A stretch of 60,000 nt of DNA, from NCBI GenBank assembly GCA_030704615.1, contig CM060733.1:75184907-75244906 (forward strand), written 5' to 3'. Below the pieces are notes generated by a model. The model worked only from the letters and a program-made list of their open reading frames with translations, was not told the origin of the DNA and did not search any database. A program made the position numbers and the translations under genes. Positions 44,720 to 54,823 of this stretch are shown piece after piece (the first letter of the stretch is position 1; each line of letters begins with the position of its first letter). Origin of the DNA: Takakia lepidozioides. Taxonomy: Eukaryota; Streptophyta; Takakiopsida; Takakiales; Takakiaceae.

Positions 44720-45365
44720 GAAATGCGGCACCGCATTTCCATGTTGGAACGGAAATGTGGCAACTGCAAAACCTCCTTTGGAAATGCGGCACCGCATTTC
44801 CAAAACCGGGGCAAGAACAATTTTCCGTTTCATGGTTTGGACATCAGAAACTGTTCGGCCGAACGGAAATGCGGTGCCGCATTTCCGTTCTCGACACGGC
44901 AGTTTTGCCGATTGCCAGCTCCTTCCATGGAGGTAAATGGATATGCCACCGCATTCCATTGTCCAATACGAAATTTTGATGACGGACATGGAAATGCAGT
45001 GCCGCATTTTCAGAACGGACATCGTTGTTTGTCCAATTCCAGACCCTTCGACGGAAATGCGGCACCGCATTCCATTGTGCTCTCCGGAAATGTGGTGCCG
45101 CATTCCATTGTCCGATACGAAATTTCGATGACAGACATGGAAATGCGGTGCCGCATTTCCAGTATGGACATGGACAAGCATTAGCGATTGGACATGCTTG
45201 GACAATTCAAGGTCCAATATGGTGCCGCATTTCCAATTCGAAGTATGGTAATGCCATGTCAAGAAATGAAATGCGGTACAGCATTTCCGTTACGACCACA
45301 ACGGAGGAAAGGGAACTGCCAGAAATCGCTGCATGGAGAAAAATGAAATGCGGTGCCGAATTTCG
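44720..45365. repeat. Cluster of AAATGCGGYRCCGCATTT palindromes
   Basis: Perfect or near copies at about 44721, 44782, 44867, 44994, 45055, 45088, 45141, 45269 and 45345, with half-sites near 44945 and 45215. GG precedes and CC follows most copies. Single copies also sit in three introns of the upstream gene (40930, 42140, 43396) and in the MULE-C left arm (37353, 37449). Spacers between copies differ, so this is not a simple tandem satellite. Confidence 0.9.
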
Positions 45366-45640
45366 GAGCTTCGGCACGTACATGTTTCCTTTTACTCATA
45401 CATGGATTTCCTTCACCTCAGGACTCTGCTATCGCTGACTTTGGTATATTCATATGGACAGACACATTGTAGAAATGAGACCACAAATTGTAAACAGTGG
45501 GCCAATTACGGCAGTTCTTGAACACAATGAACACAAGCCACACAGAAGTGAGGTACGATGGTTGTTTTTTATTGATCGAACACGGTGTCTCACATTTAGC
45601 AACTCCAGACAAATCTAAGCCCTTCCTCCTTCTACATGGG
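45366..45640. other. No gene recognised
   Basis: About 275 bases between the palindrome cluster and the 3' end of the minus-strand small gene. Likely its 3' untranslated region. Confidence 0.4.
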
Positions 45641-45644
45641 CATC

Positions 45645-46330
45645 ACCAAGTCGACGGAACTTCGATAGCCCTCAAAACAAGCTCATTACTGATGTGGCAC
45701 CTTGAGGTAATCTGCAATGCAGTCGATCTGGTGCCCTTGGTGGAGCTGACGAAAATGTCATGCCTATCAATCATACCACCATCATACATTGACAAGGTCA
45801 CTGTGGGCCTCATGTGCCCGTGCGATTCGTCTTCGCAACTCAGCCGAATGTCTCCATACACTGGAAGAGCGGAGTGAACTCCACGAATATAGTTTTCCCC
45901 GGTGCCGTCCTCCCTGGTCCACTGGTAGCAGTTCCAGCGCCAAAGCGAGGCCGTGCATGATCTGTCCGGCATCCCAACCCACCTTGGTATATCGAGGTCA
46001 ACAATTTTCACGACCCACGGACCGCATTGACCCTCGCCCTCACCTTGCTCAAAGCGGTAATAGCCCTCCAAATACTCCATTGCGCACAAAGACTCCCGCT
46101 TGATTCCAGAAGCGTATGTGAAAACAGAGAGCTAGACAATGATGTCTCCTGATTCTGGTTTGAACATAGCATAATTGTGGCCATGATAAGGGCAGTCTGC
46201 AGGATTTCGACACGGCATCCTTGAAAAAAGAGTAGCGGAGTACGCTCAATGACAGCAACTCCCGGATGGAGGAGGCAGCAGCGCGGTGGCTGGAAGAAGT
46301 TCAAGCAAACGCTGCAATTCCTCACAAACA
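45645..46330 (-). pseudogene. MULE-C cargo protein H, minus-strand copy
   Basis: Encodes DCPYHGHNYAMFKPESGDII, then a TAG, LSVFTYASG, AMEYLEGYYRFEQGEG, GPWVVKIVDLDIPRWVGMPD, LWRWNCYQWTREDG, LPVYGDIRLSCEDE, LSMYDGGMIDRHDIFVSS and NELVLRAIEVPS to a stop near 45645. I do not recognise the family. Regular beta-strand-like alternation and conserved Trp/Tyr suggest a small beta-rich domain (inference). It shares about half its residues with the opposite-strand copy at 46627-47340. The TAG replaces a Trp-containing position of the other copy. Confidence 0.6.
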
Positions 46331-46342
46331 CTCCAGGGCACA

Positions 46343-46600
46343 TTTAAATTTCCCCCTTACAGGAACCTGCACGGATGAAGATTGGCTGCTCCATGAATGT
46401 AGCCGTTTCAGTTTCCTTCCCTGCCATGCAAACTATGGGCAATAAGTGCCAAGTGGGCCTATAGCCCACTCGAGACAACGAAGTCCATCCCCCTTTCGAT
46501 GTAAATGCGACGCCGAATTTCCATCCGGGGGATGGACTTCGGTGGCAGATTTCAAACTATACCCCGTGGATGAGAAAGAGGTATCAGTTCATCCACCGCT
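46343..46600. other. Spacer between the inverted H genes
   Basis: About 260 bases separating the two divergent copies, presumably holding their promoters. One degenerate palindrome lies near 46500 (AAATGCGACGCCGAATTT). Confidence 0.5.
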
Positions 46601-46626
46601 GGCGTGATGAACACGTTACACGATGA

Positions 46627-47340
46627 TTGGTGGGTACGTGGGACCCAGATGCTCCATTATTGGAGCCCGCACTGCTCTTCCACTTCTCATCATTTCAAAA
46701 ATCTAAGGGCTTCGTTGCTATCCGCAAGGTCATTGTCATCGGCATCAAAGACGTCCTCAGGTCCTCCTTTGCAAGGATGTCATGCTTCCGGAACTGGGAT
46801 GACTGCCCTTATGGAGGCTTCGATTATGCAATGTATTCGGCCACATCGGGAGACATCGTTATCTGGTACACATATTACACAGAAGATACTGGTTCGAATG
46901 TGGAAACATTGTCCGCTTTTGAGTATATCCCAGGCCACTACGCCTTCGAGCGGGGTGATGATCTTGGTCTGAGGAGTCCGTGGCTCCTGCGCATCCTTGA
47001 TTCCGATTTTCCCAGCTACGACGGGCACCCATGCAAAAGAATGCGCACTGTTATGCTGTTGCGGTGGAACTGCTGCTAGTGGACGTGGGTGGACTCCATC
47101 AGAGAGACGTATACTCCTAAAGGAGTGCGCTCCTCTTCTCCATTGTATGGGGACATTTGCATTGGTGTGGACGACGAAAACGTGAAGCTTTCCATATTCG
47201 ATGGTGGTATGATTGAAGGGCACGACATTGTGGTGAACATCAACAGGGGCGGTACAACTGCTACAATCCAGTTTACCTGGAGGAGCCCGATGACTCATGA
47301 GCTAGTTCTCAGAGCAGTCGAAGTCCCATTGACAACGTGA
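46627..47340 (+). pseudogene. MULE-C cargo protein H, plus-strand copy
   Basis: Starts at MVGTWDPDAPLLEP, though an upstream start is possible. Continues DDCPYGGFDYAMYSATSGDI, TLSAFEYIPGHYAFERGDD, RSPWLLRILDSDFPSYDG, LLRWNCC*WTWVDSIRE, SSPLYGDICIGVDDE, KLSIFDGGMIEGHDIVVNI and HELVLRAVEVPLTT. The TAG at 47077-47079 aligns with Gln (CAG) in the other copy (RWNCYQWT). The divergent arrangement of two related genes near the right end of the element suggests an old inverted duplication. Function unknown; no signal peptide or membrane segment seen. Confidence 0.65.
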
Positions 47341-47803
47341 CTTGTATTCAGAAGGCACAGGGCTAAGGATTTGTTTGCACAATCAGCACAATAGACGTGC
47401 TTCAAATGCAATTCAAGTGGATCAATAAAAACCCCATTGTGCCCTCTTTTTGTTCTTTTATGTATCCATCGTTCCCAGAATGCATCATTCCTCATTTCGT
47501 TTGGGATTGGGAGTGTGGGTGGATTTTGTAAGTGGCTGGTAGGCTGAAATGGGCCCCCATTGTACAAAGCAGTACCACCCTACCATTTGCAAAACATTGC
47601 CTTTCAATATGTAATTCTAAAAAACATTTGTCGAACCTCCTTCAGCGGGAGGTCCTTCTCCCCCTATGACCGTGACACCCTAAACCCTATTCCCGCGGAC
47701 ACTCATTTCCAGAAAATAGTCATGCTCATGTTTTTTTCGACGCTTACGACTCTGCTCATGGCTCATGCCGCTCATGGCTCATGGCTCATGAAATAGCAGC
47801 CCC
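47341..47803. other. MULE-C right terminal region
   Basis: Noncoding. The last ~120 bases (CTCATGTTTTTTT ... CATGAAATAGCAGCCC) resemble the right end of MULE-A and hold the CATGAGC-type repeats that mark the family. Confidence 0.7.
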
Positions 47804-47812
47804 CCTCCCATG
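47804..47812. repeat. Target-site duplication of MULE-C, right (CCTCCCATG)
   Basis: Exact partner of 36883-36891. Confidence 0.95.
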
Positions 47813-48730
47813 CCAGTGCGAGGCGAGTGCGTTGTCGGCGGATGCCACGGCAAGCCGAGGAGAACATGCCCATGCTCATGTCGCAGGACAAAAACGCCCA
47901 TCATTTACACTACAAACACCTTCTCCGTCTGTGAGTTATAGTTCTTCACAATGACCATGATTCAAATTATGTATGTTTTTGGTAAAATCACGAAGAGATA
48001 GGGTATGGTAAGATCATGAAGAGATAGGGTATGTCTGTCAAGATAGGGAAGTTGGACAATGCAGGGGTCAGCCAAGGCACAATCACAAATGATTTCCACT
48101 AGACAAGTTGAAGTGCCAAAGGCATGATGTCAGGCCAATGTAGACTTCAGGTGTGTTCAAATTCTTTGCCCCATGAAACCAACGTCCTGGTACTAAGCTA
48201 CAATGGCTACTTATAGAGATACTTGGGTTACTTATGCACCGGGAATATCAGTAAAACTTGGAGGGATACTTCTCATGGACCCATCAGGTTTGTCCCTTTG
48301 AATTCTTGCTATGGATTTCAGGAACACCCCATACCTAAGAGGGTTCAAAAATGTACTGGGAGGACATCATTGGGGCCAATCAAATTTGGGAGATTTACTA
48401 CCCAAGATCATACTGAGTTTTGGGTAATCTTGTCTTTACAAATGATATGTGCTTCCAGTTTGTTATCTTGAATTCAAGGATTTGCTGCTTGCTGCCTATA
48501 TGTATGTGTAATCACCCACATTGTCCTGGGGGAATTTCTTTTCAGGGCAAGCACAAGCGCACTGGATCCACGATCCCTGCTGCTAGCAATGGAGATGGCG
48601 CCCACAAGAACGCAGGAGGTGGCCCTAACTCTCCCATCGTTTTGGGTTCTGTGCCACCAGTACCCCCACCTTATTATGGTATGCCTGAGTACCCACAGTC
48701 TGGCACTCAGTATGGTCGGGGTCAATATGG

Positions 48731-49260
48731 TGTAGTGTGAAAAGAAGGGGCATGAATCCCCTTCTGTGTGATTCTAATTGTACTCCTCTCCAGTTGAAGC
48801 AAATCAAAAGGAAGGAATGTTCTAGTGATCCAACCATCGTCACACGGCTGTGGGTTTCCCTCAGGTCGTTCGTGATCAGAGTTCATGCAATCCTCATCCA
48901 CGCCGCAGCGGAAGAGAAGACATGGATGGGGAGTCTGGATTGTTCTTGCTCTTGGTTCTACTTTTATACAACAGCCTTGCCCTACATGTACAGCACCAGC
49001 AGTGCTGCCATGATGTCTTTAGTGATGCAACCAGCCCTATGTCAGTGCTAAACACGACCCTTGTGGGCAGCTCCCTTGAGCAGCAATACAGCGAAGCCCC
49101 TTTTTGTAATGAGATCACGGATTAGAGGGAGGCAGCTTAGATCTGCCATGAACTACAGGCCTACTGGTTTTCTTCAGGGTTCATGTTTTTTTTTTCATCT
49201 TATCTCCCCAATTGGCCATCCCTCATCAACCCCTTTTACTGGGCAGCTCTCTCCCTTCCC

Positions 49261-49305
<45 letters not shown>

Positions 49306-50977
49306 CTTTCTCTCTCTCTCTTTCTTGGTGGTACAGATTCCTCACTTTTTCAACAGCAGCATATCTACAATGCAATGCAATGCACATTCAGCCAGGTATC
49401 CAGTGCACCCAGCCTTGGAATCAACCTTGGTCACACAAGAGATGATCAGCCCCTTCATCAGTCTCTCTCATGCCAATGACTGAGCCTTCACACTACCTTT
49501 TTCCCAAAGGGACCCATTTGCCCAAACAGTTCACAACCCTTCTACAGGTCTCAAACTAAACACCCTAACAGCTCTCTTTTTCCCATCAACTGTGAACCTC
49601 AGTTGTTCATATGTTGAGACCACTCTGAAAATCAGTTCCAAACCCCAAATCAGTGTTAGTTTTGCTTCCCCATCCACATCATCCCTTCTCTATTTCCAAA
49701 CAGTTCTAGCTAACCCTCACTGGTGCCCTCAATCAGCTAAGCTAGGTCTACATTGGCTCCAATGTATCAACACCCAGGGCTGCATTGTGTGCAGGCTCAT
49801 GATACTAAAACAAAGAACAAAAACAAGACAAACAGCAACCATTCTGACTTTGCGATGCTATCTCTGTCCCCACTCATTTCTCCTACTGACAATGTAACAT
49901 CAGGTGCATCCATCTCCACCCTATCCTGGTTTGAAGTCCAGTGTCTCCATTCCATTTCTCAAAGCTTTTTCCCTTCTCACATATCTCTCTCTCTTTCTCT
50001 ATACAAAGAGTCAGTCCCAAACTTTCACAAAACGATTTCTAAGTGCCAAAAAAAAAGAAGCCAGCAATCTACGAACTTATCTGTCTTATACTCCAGTGAA
50101 GCGGTGGTCTGCCTGCCAAGATGGCACCTCACCATCTCGTCAGCAGCCACCTTAACGCCTCTTCTCGTCTTGATTCCAGTATTCATCATGCCATGACGGC
50201 TCTGCTTCACCCTATGGCAACATCCCTGAGGCTTGCCAACTAAATACCCTATCCTTCTATATGTGCAATTCTTCCCTAAGAATTGATATGGTCCTATAGC
50301 AAGAAGACAGAAAGCAGCTCTAAGTTTTAATTACAGATAACCTGAGTTGCCATCTACACAAGCCAGCACTTCACATGCCTTGGCAGCTGTTGAGCCGCTC
50401 CATCCCCTCCATTGATTGTGCCCACAACTCCACTTCCTTGTTCTCAGACAGCTGGTCGTTTTCCTTGCTCATTTATCATTCTAACTGTGTTCTTCAAGGC
50501 AATGGCGGCAGCGTGGTGCACGCTCTCCTTATCATCCTTCAGAAATTGATCACTACCATGAAGAAAGCGGCACCGCTTCCCTTTGCACAGAATACCAAGC
50601 AGAAGCCCTTAACGCCGCTTTTAAAGCACAGAGTCCCCTAGCGTAGGTGCAACCTCCTAAGACAGACTGCCCTGCCAACACCACTGCTCGCAACAGCTGC
50701 TAAGAGTTGCCCGTCATTTTCCTCCTCGTCTTCCTCAACCCGCGTTTCTAGGTTAAACATCTGCGATGAAAACATTCATCCTAAGGATGAAAATACGCAT
50801 GGTCATGACTTAGCCACTTTTTATCCTGGCAGAGCATTAGCATAGTGTGCCCATGATATTACCTGTATGCAGGGATAAATCCCCCCCGTAGTTGGTACTC
50901 GGGCACTCCCTTTGTAGCAATGTAGAATCTTAACGGTAAAACAAAAATTGATGTTACTCCCCTGCATTCACACTACA
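48731..50977 (-). repeat. LTR-G left LTR (3' LTR)
   Basis: Starts TGTAGTGTGAA and ends TTCACACTACA, a short inverted terminal repeat with TG/CA ends, ~2.25 kb. Positions 48745-49250 match 57180-57670 almost base for base. Contains a ~43-base T run (49264-49306) followed by a CT-rich stretch. No long gene. The start is less certain because the right LTR lacks the first nine bases next to the PBS. Confidence 0.8.
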
Positions 50978-51000
50978 TATGTAGTGTGTCTCTCTTTTTA
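50978..51000 (-). promoter_or_regulatory. Possible polypurine tract of LTR-G
   Basis: On the minus strand AAAAAGAGAGACACAC directly precedes the LTR, as expected for second-strand priming. It is short and separated from the LTR start by about 9 bases. Confidence 0.35.
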
Positions 51001-51978
51001 AGTGTCAGGGTCCTCACTGACCACCTTCACCGGCTGACCACCTACTGGTGGTATGAAGGGTTTCAAATCCCGCCTACTTCTTACCCATTCCTTGTTTGCC
51101 CCATCTCTCAGCCTGCATCTGCGTGCAACTTCCCCTGTCTTTGTTGTGTTTCTTGCATCCTTGTACCCCAAAAAGTCATAGGGTCCCTCCCATGGAGATG
51201 TCATGGACGACCTCTTTCCAGGCCTTAACATCATTACCTTGCTGTTCTCCATCAACTTGCAGTAGCTATGCCCTGCTTGATGCCTCCTTGCATAATCCCT
51301 TGCCTGCTGACGCTGCCTTTTCTTCACACTTTTCCGCAGCTTAGCCTTCATCTCTGTGAGGAGCTGGATTTTCTGCTGCATCATAAGTGTGACTTCTGCA
51401 ACAGATCCATCAAAATTTACTGCTGCTGTAAGAAAGTGCAACTTGTTGTCGGTCCCCAGCCTTGGAATCCTACCAGTCGGCACTTGAAAAGGTGAGAATC
51501 CAGTTGAAGCATGAACACCCATTCTGTAACCAAACAAGGCTTTGTAGAGATTCTGATCCCACTCAGTGTCGTTTCCAACTCCCAAGGTGGTGATGCTCTG
51601 TTTGAGGGACTTAATCACCCTTTCCACCATACCGTTACACTGAGGCCAGTAGGGAGCGCTATGCTCCCTTTTTATACCATATTCGCGGCATGCATCTTCA
51701 AACTCACCTCCCCACTCCGTGCCATTGTCAGTGAGCAATGTGTGTGGGCAGCTATACCTGTCAATCACTTCTTCCACTAGAAAGCGGGCAACAAGTGCTG
51801 TTGTATGATCTGCCACTGGTGCAGCTTCCATCCATTTTGAGAAGTGATCTATTGCCACCAGAAAGTACTGATTGCCCCTGCTGGTTATAGGTAATGGCCC
51901 TGCCGTGTCAATTGCAACTCTGAAAAACAGATCCACTACTGGAATGCTGTGAAGTTTTGAGCTACCTGAGTGCAACAC
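51000..51978 (-). pseudogene. LTR-G integrase core and C-terminus
   Basis: Catalytic residues are visible in RVAIDTAGPLPI (D), LLTDNGTEWGGEF (D) and GMVERVIKSLK (E), then YKALFGYRMGVHASTGFSPF. The C-terminal part holds KVMMLRPGKRSS and SPWEGPYDFLGY (GPY-like), ending VVSEDPDT. Integrase inserts the cDNA copy into the genome. The frame meets the upstream zinc-finger part with a small overlap and frame change at 51962-51978, so one indel separates them. Confidence 0.9.
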
Positions 51979-53227
51979 TCCGTTCTTTTGTCATCTGACA
52001 TTCGCCACAGCTTTTGAGTACTTGCCTGATGAGTTTTGTTCTGTCATGCCAGAAATACCGTCGACATATCTCATCTTGTGTTCTCCGGACTCCAAAATGG
52101 CCAGTGGCCTTATGCACTTCATTGATTATTGCCTCTCTGTCCGTTCTTGGTGGAACTACCCTTCCCTCAAAGTAGACTTCCCCTTTGAGATAGGAGTACT
52201 GCCTTGCCCGCCTGCTGGCTCTCTTGCTTTCTTCCTTTGTCAAATAGTCATTGACTTCTCCAAAACATAAGAGATGCATAACTTCCACATCATCAAGTAC
52301 ATCAGGTTGCCTTTCCTCCTTAACAGCTGCTGTATGATTGTCAGAGCTGATGAGAGACTCTTCCCCCCATCTTTCAGCTGCACGTAATAGTGACATCTGA
52401 GTAGCTTTGGTGGGTGTGCTCCATGGCACCCAGTCCCCTTCAACATCCTTGTTGCAAGAAGAAGTTTCTTGCCCTGAACAACGTGATCCATCACTGTCTG
52501 AAGAATAAAATGTCTTGGTGGAACACTCACCCCCCATGTGTCCTTCAGCTGGGCATTCTGACGAGGAGGTCACCCGAATTCTTCCTGTTGTCTCTGTGCT
52601 TGTAGAGTGTTGAAGGAATGGTGTTTCTTGTAAGCTTCCCTTTTCATTGTTTGATCGTTCTTCCACAAGTTTACAGGCTGGCTGTACCTTGCTTAGCTCC
52701 TGATCACGAGCATGAGATCCTCGGGTAATCACATGGATGGTGGGACAAGAGGACATCAGATCTGCCCCTTCTTTGTTGCTGATTGCAGGAACCTCCTTCC
52801 TTCCTGCACCCACATCTTTTACCAGATTGACAGGGGTTGATTGATCAATGCCCTTTCCTTGGGTCTTGGTAGCAAAAGTCCGTGCAGCAAAAGTCACCTT
52901 CTTTCCTTCCCTATCTGGCATTACACCTGGTTTTAGTTCTCCTTTCAATATACCATGAGCCTTGGTCAACATCCCACCTGTGGAAGATCTATCTATTCCA
53001 GGAACGAACTCAAATGAAAAGTCACCAAGCAAGTCTATGCCTATGTGGTGTTCTGAGTACAGCCACCAATATGGATCCAGATCTGTTTCTAAAGAAAAAT
53101 GACTTCCCAACAGTGTCTTCTTGAAATGCCAAAGACCCCATACACATGCATAGTACTCCTCTCTCTTGCAAATCATTTCCCCCTTTTCACTGCTATACCC
53201 TACTTGCCTATGAGCTTCTTCTCTCAA
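51962..53227 (-). pseudogene. LTR-G second RNase H-like domain, spacer, integrase zinc finger
   Basis: The N-terminal ~90 residues (KREEYYACVWGLWHFKKTLL, SHFSLETDLDPYWWL, FSFEFVPGIDRSS, GGMLTKAHG) follow the gypsy RNase H pattern a second time, just downstream of the ordinary RNase H. A ~200-residue Ser/Thr/Glu-rich spacer follows. The C-terminus has the integrase H-H-C-C finger (HKATGHFGVRRTQDEIC, SCGECQMTK). The duplicated RNase H keeps T-D but is otherwise divergent and is probably non-catalytic (inference), perhaps acting as a connection or dimer domain. Confidence 0.8.
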
Positions 53228-53291
53228 CTCCTTCTTACCCTCTTTAAATTGAAATAGAGAAGCATTGATGGCACCCCTATCCCACTCTAGT

Positions 53292-53603
53292 TTAAGAAGA
53301 TAGGCTCCATCCCTCTTTCTCCCTTCCCTTTTTGACTGTATAGAGAAGTAGAGTATACCTCGATTTCCTCGGTTCCTCAGCTGGTCCCACTGGATACCTG
53401 CTTAGCGCATCTACGTTAGCATGCCTAGCACCCGCCCTATGAACAATTTTAAACTCAAAATCTTGTAACATCATGATCCATCTACCCCTGCGTCCATATG
53501 CGTCACTTACCGTTGCCAACCACTCCAGTGGTTTGTGATCAGTCCTGATTACAAAAGGGGTTCCATACAGGTACTGCCTAAAGTGTAATACTCCCCACAC
53601 CAA
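53292..53603 (-). pseudogene. LTR-G RNase H
   Basis: Typical gypsy RNase H C-terminal half: WGVLHFRQYLYGTPFVIRTD, HKPLEWLATVS, FEFKIVHRAGARHANVDALS. It degrades the RNA strand of the cDNA hybrid. The N-terminal half is in the preceding frame (FVLDLTGPSKEWG, 53700-53770), showing an indel near 53600. Confidence 0.85.
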
Positions 53604-54805
53604 GGCATAGCATTCACCTCCATAGGGTGATATTTTCGCTGAGCATCAGATAGTACCTTACTAGCGTATGCAATGACCCTCTCCTTTTTATACTCCTTTT
53701 GTGACAATACTGCCCCCACTCCTTTGATGGACCAGTCAAATCCAGGACGAAAGGCCTTGAGAAATCTGGCCTGGCCAGAATGGGAGCAGTCACCAGCTTC
53801 ACCTGTAGGCAGAAAAGGCGTTTTGTGCCTCTGCACTCCAGATAAACTTCACATCCTTCTTGGTTAGAGTGAACAAAGGCACTGCCACTCCAGCATACCC
53901 CTTGACATAGGGCCTATAGTAATACCCTGTCATCCCCAAATAACTTTTGAGAGCAGTGTGGTTTTTGGCAAGGGAACCTTTCAATTGCAGCTATCTTACC
54001 TGGATCAGGCCAGGTTTCCTTCTTCAGAGATCACATGCCCAAGGAACACCAACTGTAAGTTGGCAAAATAACACTTGTCCGGATTGAGCCTAAGATTGGC
54101 CCTTCTAACCTTCATCAGTACTCTCTTTATGTGCCCCACGTGATCTGCCCAGTCCTTGCTATGGATATGACGTCATCTACAAGACCTTGGCGCAATCTTT
54201 AATTTCTTTCCTTAAGCACCCTATTCATTGTTCTTTGGAAAGTAGCAGTGGCATTTTTAGCCCAAATGGCATGACCAGCCATTCATACAATCCCTTCTTT
54301 GTGATTACTGCTGTTTTGCTTATATCTCGGTCGTCCATCTTAATCTGCCAAAAACCAGATTGTAAATCCAGAGCAGAGAACCACTTGGCTTTCCCAACTG
54401 GTTCAAAACATCCTGAATTAATGGCATAGGGTAAGAGTCCCTCCTAGTCAAGCGGTTCACCGGCCTGAAATCACCACAAAAACACTTGGATCCATCCTTT
54501 TTGGGTGGAAGGGTGACTGGACATGACCACTCTGAACTACTTTCCCTCATCTTACCTTGTGAGATTAAAGTCTCAATCTGTCTTTGTACCTCGTTTTCCT
54601 CCCACTCTGATATGCGGCTGGGACGACTTCTGCAAGGGGGAAAACCTTGTGTATCAATTGTATGTTCCACCTCACTGCAATAACCCAAGTCAGCTTTGCT
54701 AAGAGCAAAACATTCCTGATTTTCTCTCAGCTCTTGCTCCAGTTCTATCCTATGTTCTGGGGCTAGCTCTGGATTGATGTGAAGTCTGGATTTCAGACTT
54801 CTCAA
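53604..54805 (-). pseudogene. LTR-G reverse transcriptase
   Basis: The N-terminal RT is intact for ~120 residues: VEHTIDTQGFPPCRSRPSRI, SSSEWSCPVTLPPKKDGSKC, DFRPVNRLTRRDSYPMPLIQ. After a frame change near 54380, motif A (ALDLQSGFWQIKM), KKGLYEWLVMPFGLKNATA (motif B region) and a VDDVIS remnant (~54170) are found in other frames. At least four indels or stops break the gene. Confidence 0.9.
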
Positions 54806-54823
54806 CGACTCTCCATTTCTTCT

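Larger units (their letters stand above)
36892..47803. mobile_element. MULE-C, 10.9-kb Mutator-like element with ParB-methyltransferase cargo
   Basis: Both termini contain CTATTTCATGAGC inverted relative to each other, followed by CATGAGCC/CATGAGCGG clusters. An exact 9-bp duplication CCTCCCATG flanks them. The content from left to right is: a 550-bp end shared with MULE-D, an inverted SWIM zinc-finger exon, the DDE transposase, a ParB-methyltransferase-like gene, a cluster of palindromes, and an inverted pair of homologous small genes. The same palindrome occurs in the left end (37353, 37449). All genes carry premature stops, so this copy is dead, but boundaries and gene order are clear. Confidence 0.9.
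30886..48730. mobile_element. CACTA-F, visible part (broken by MULE-C, cut by LTR-G)
   Basis: The left terminus is CACTATAAGAGATGAGC. Subterminal copies of (T)ATGACTACATGACTACACGTG-like words lie at 30940-31400 and again at 35690-35940. The element carries captured host pieces (PPR, RPS3a), a TNP2 gene on the minus strand and a divergent second gene on the plus strand. The second gene crosses the MULE-C insertion and is cut again at 48731 by LTR-G, so the right terminus lies beyond the gypsy element and outside the window. The 3-bp duplication cannot be checked for the same reason. Confidence 0.65.
36357..48730 (+). pseudogene. CACTA-F second (accessory) gene, split by MULE-C and LTR-G
   Basis: Exon 1 (36357-36475): MVKQKVFEVTVPLTEYEKFR, ending at GTGAGT. 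Exon 2 (36550-36661): GNHKKVCH*AGDVRRHSWAA with two TAGs. Exon 3 (36724-36891): GANRPRKPRAPKEKARDQG and an acidic stretch, interrupted after DDPLLP by MULE-C. The frame resumes at 47813 (CQCEASALSADATA) and reaches a GTGAGT donor at 47931. A later exon (48547-48730) reads GKHKRTGSTIPAA and a Pro/Gly/Tyr spacer (VPPVPPPYYGMPEYP), cut by the LTR at 48731. The exon style and spacer resemble the gene at 8909-12228, so it is probably the TnpA/Ptta-like partner of TNP2. The Transposase_24 core would lie beyond the window. Confidence 0.65.

Noticed and set aside
49183-49483. Phe-rich open frames in the left LTR
   Set aside because: They arise from a ~43-base T run inside the LTR and are not conserved in the right LTR.
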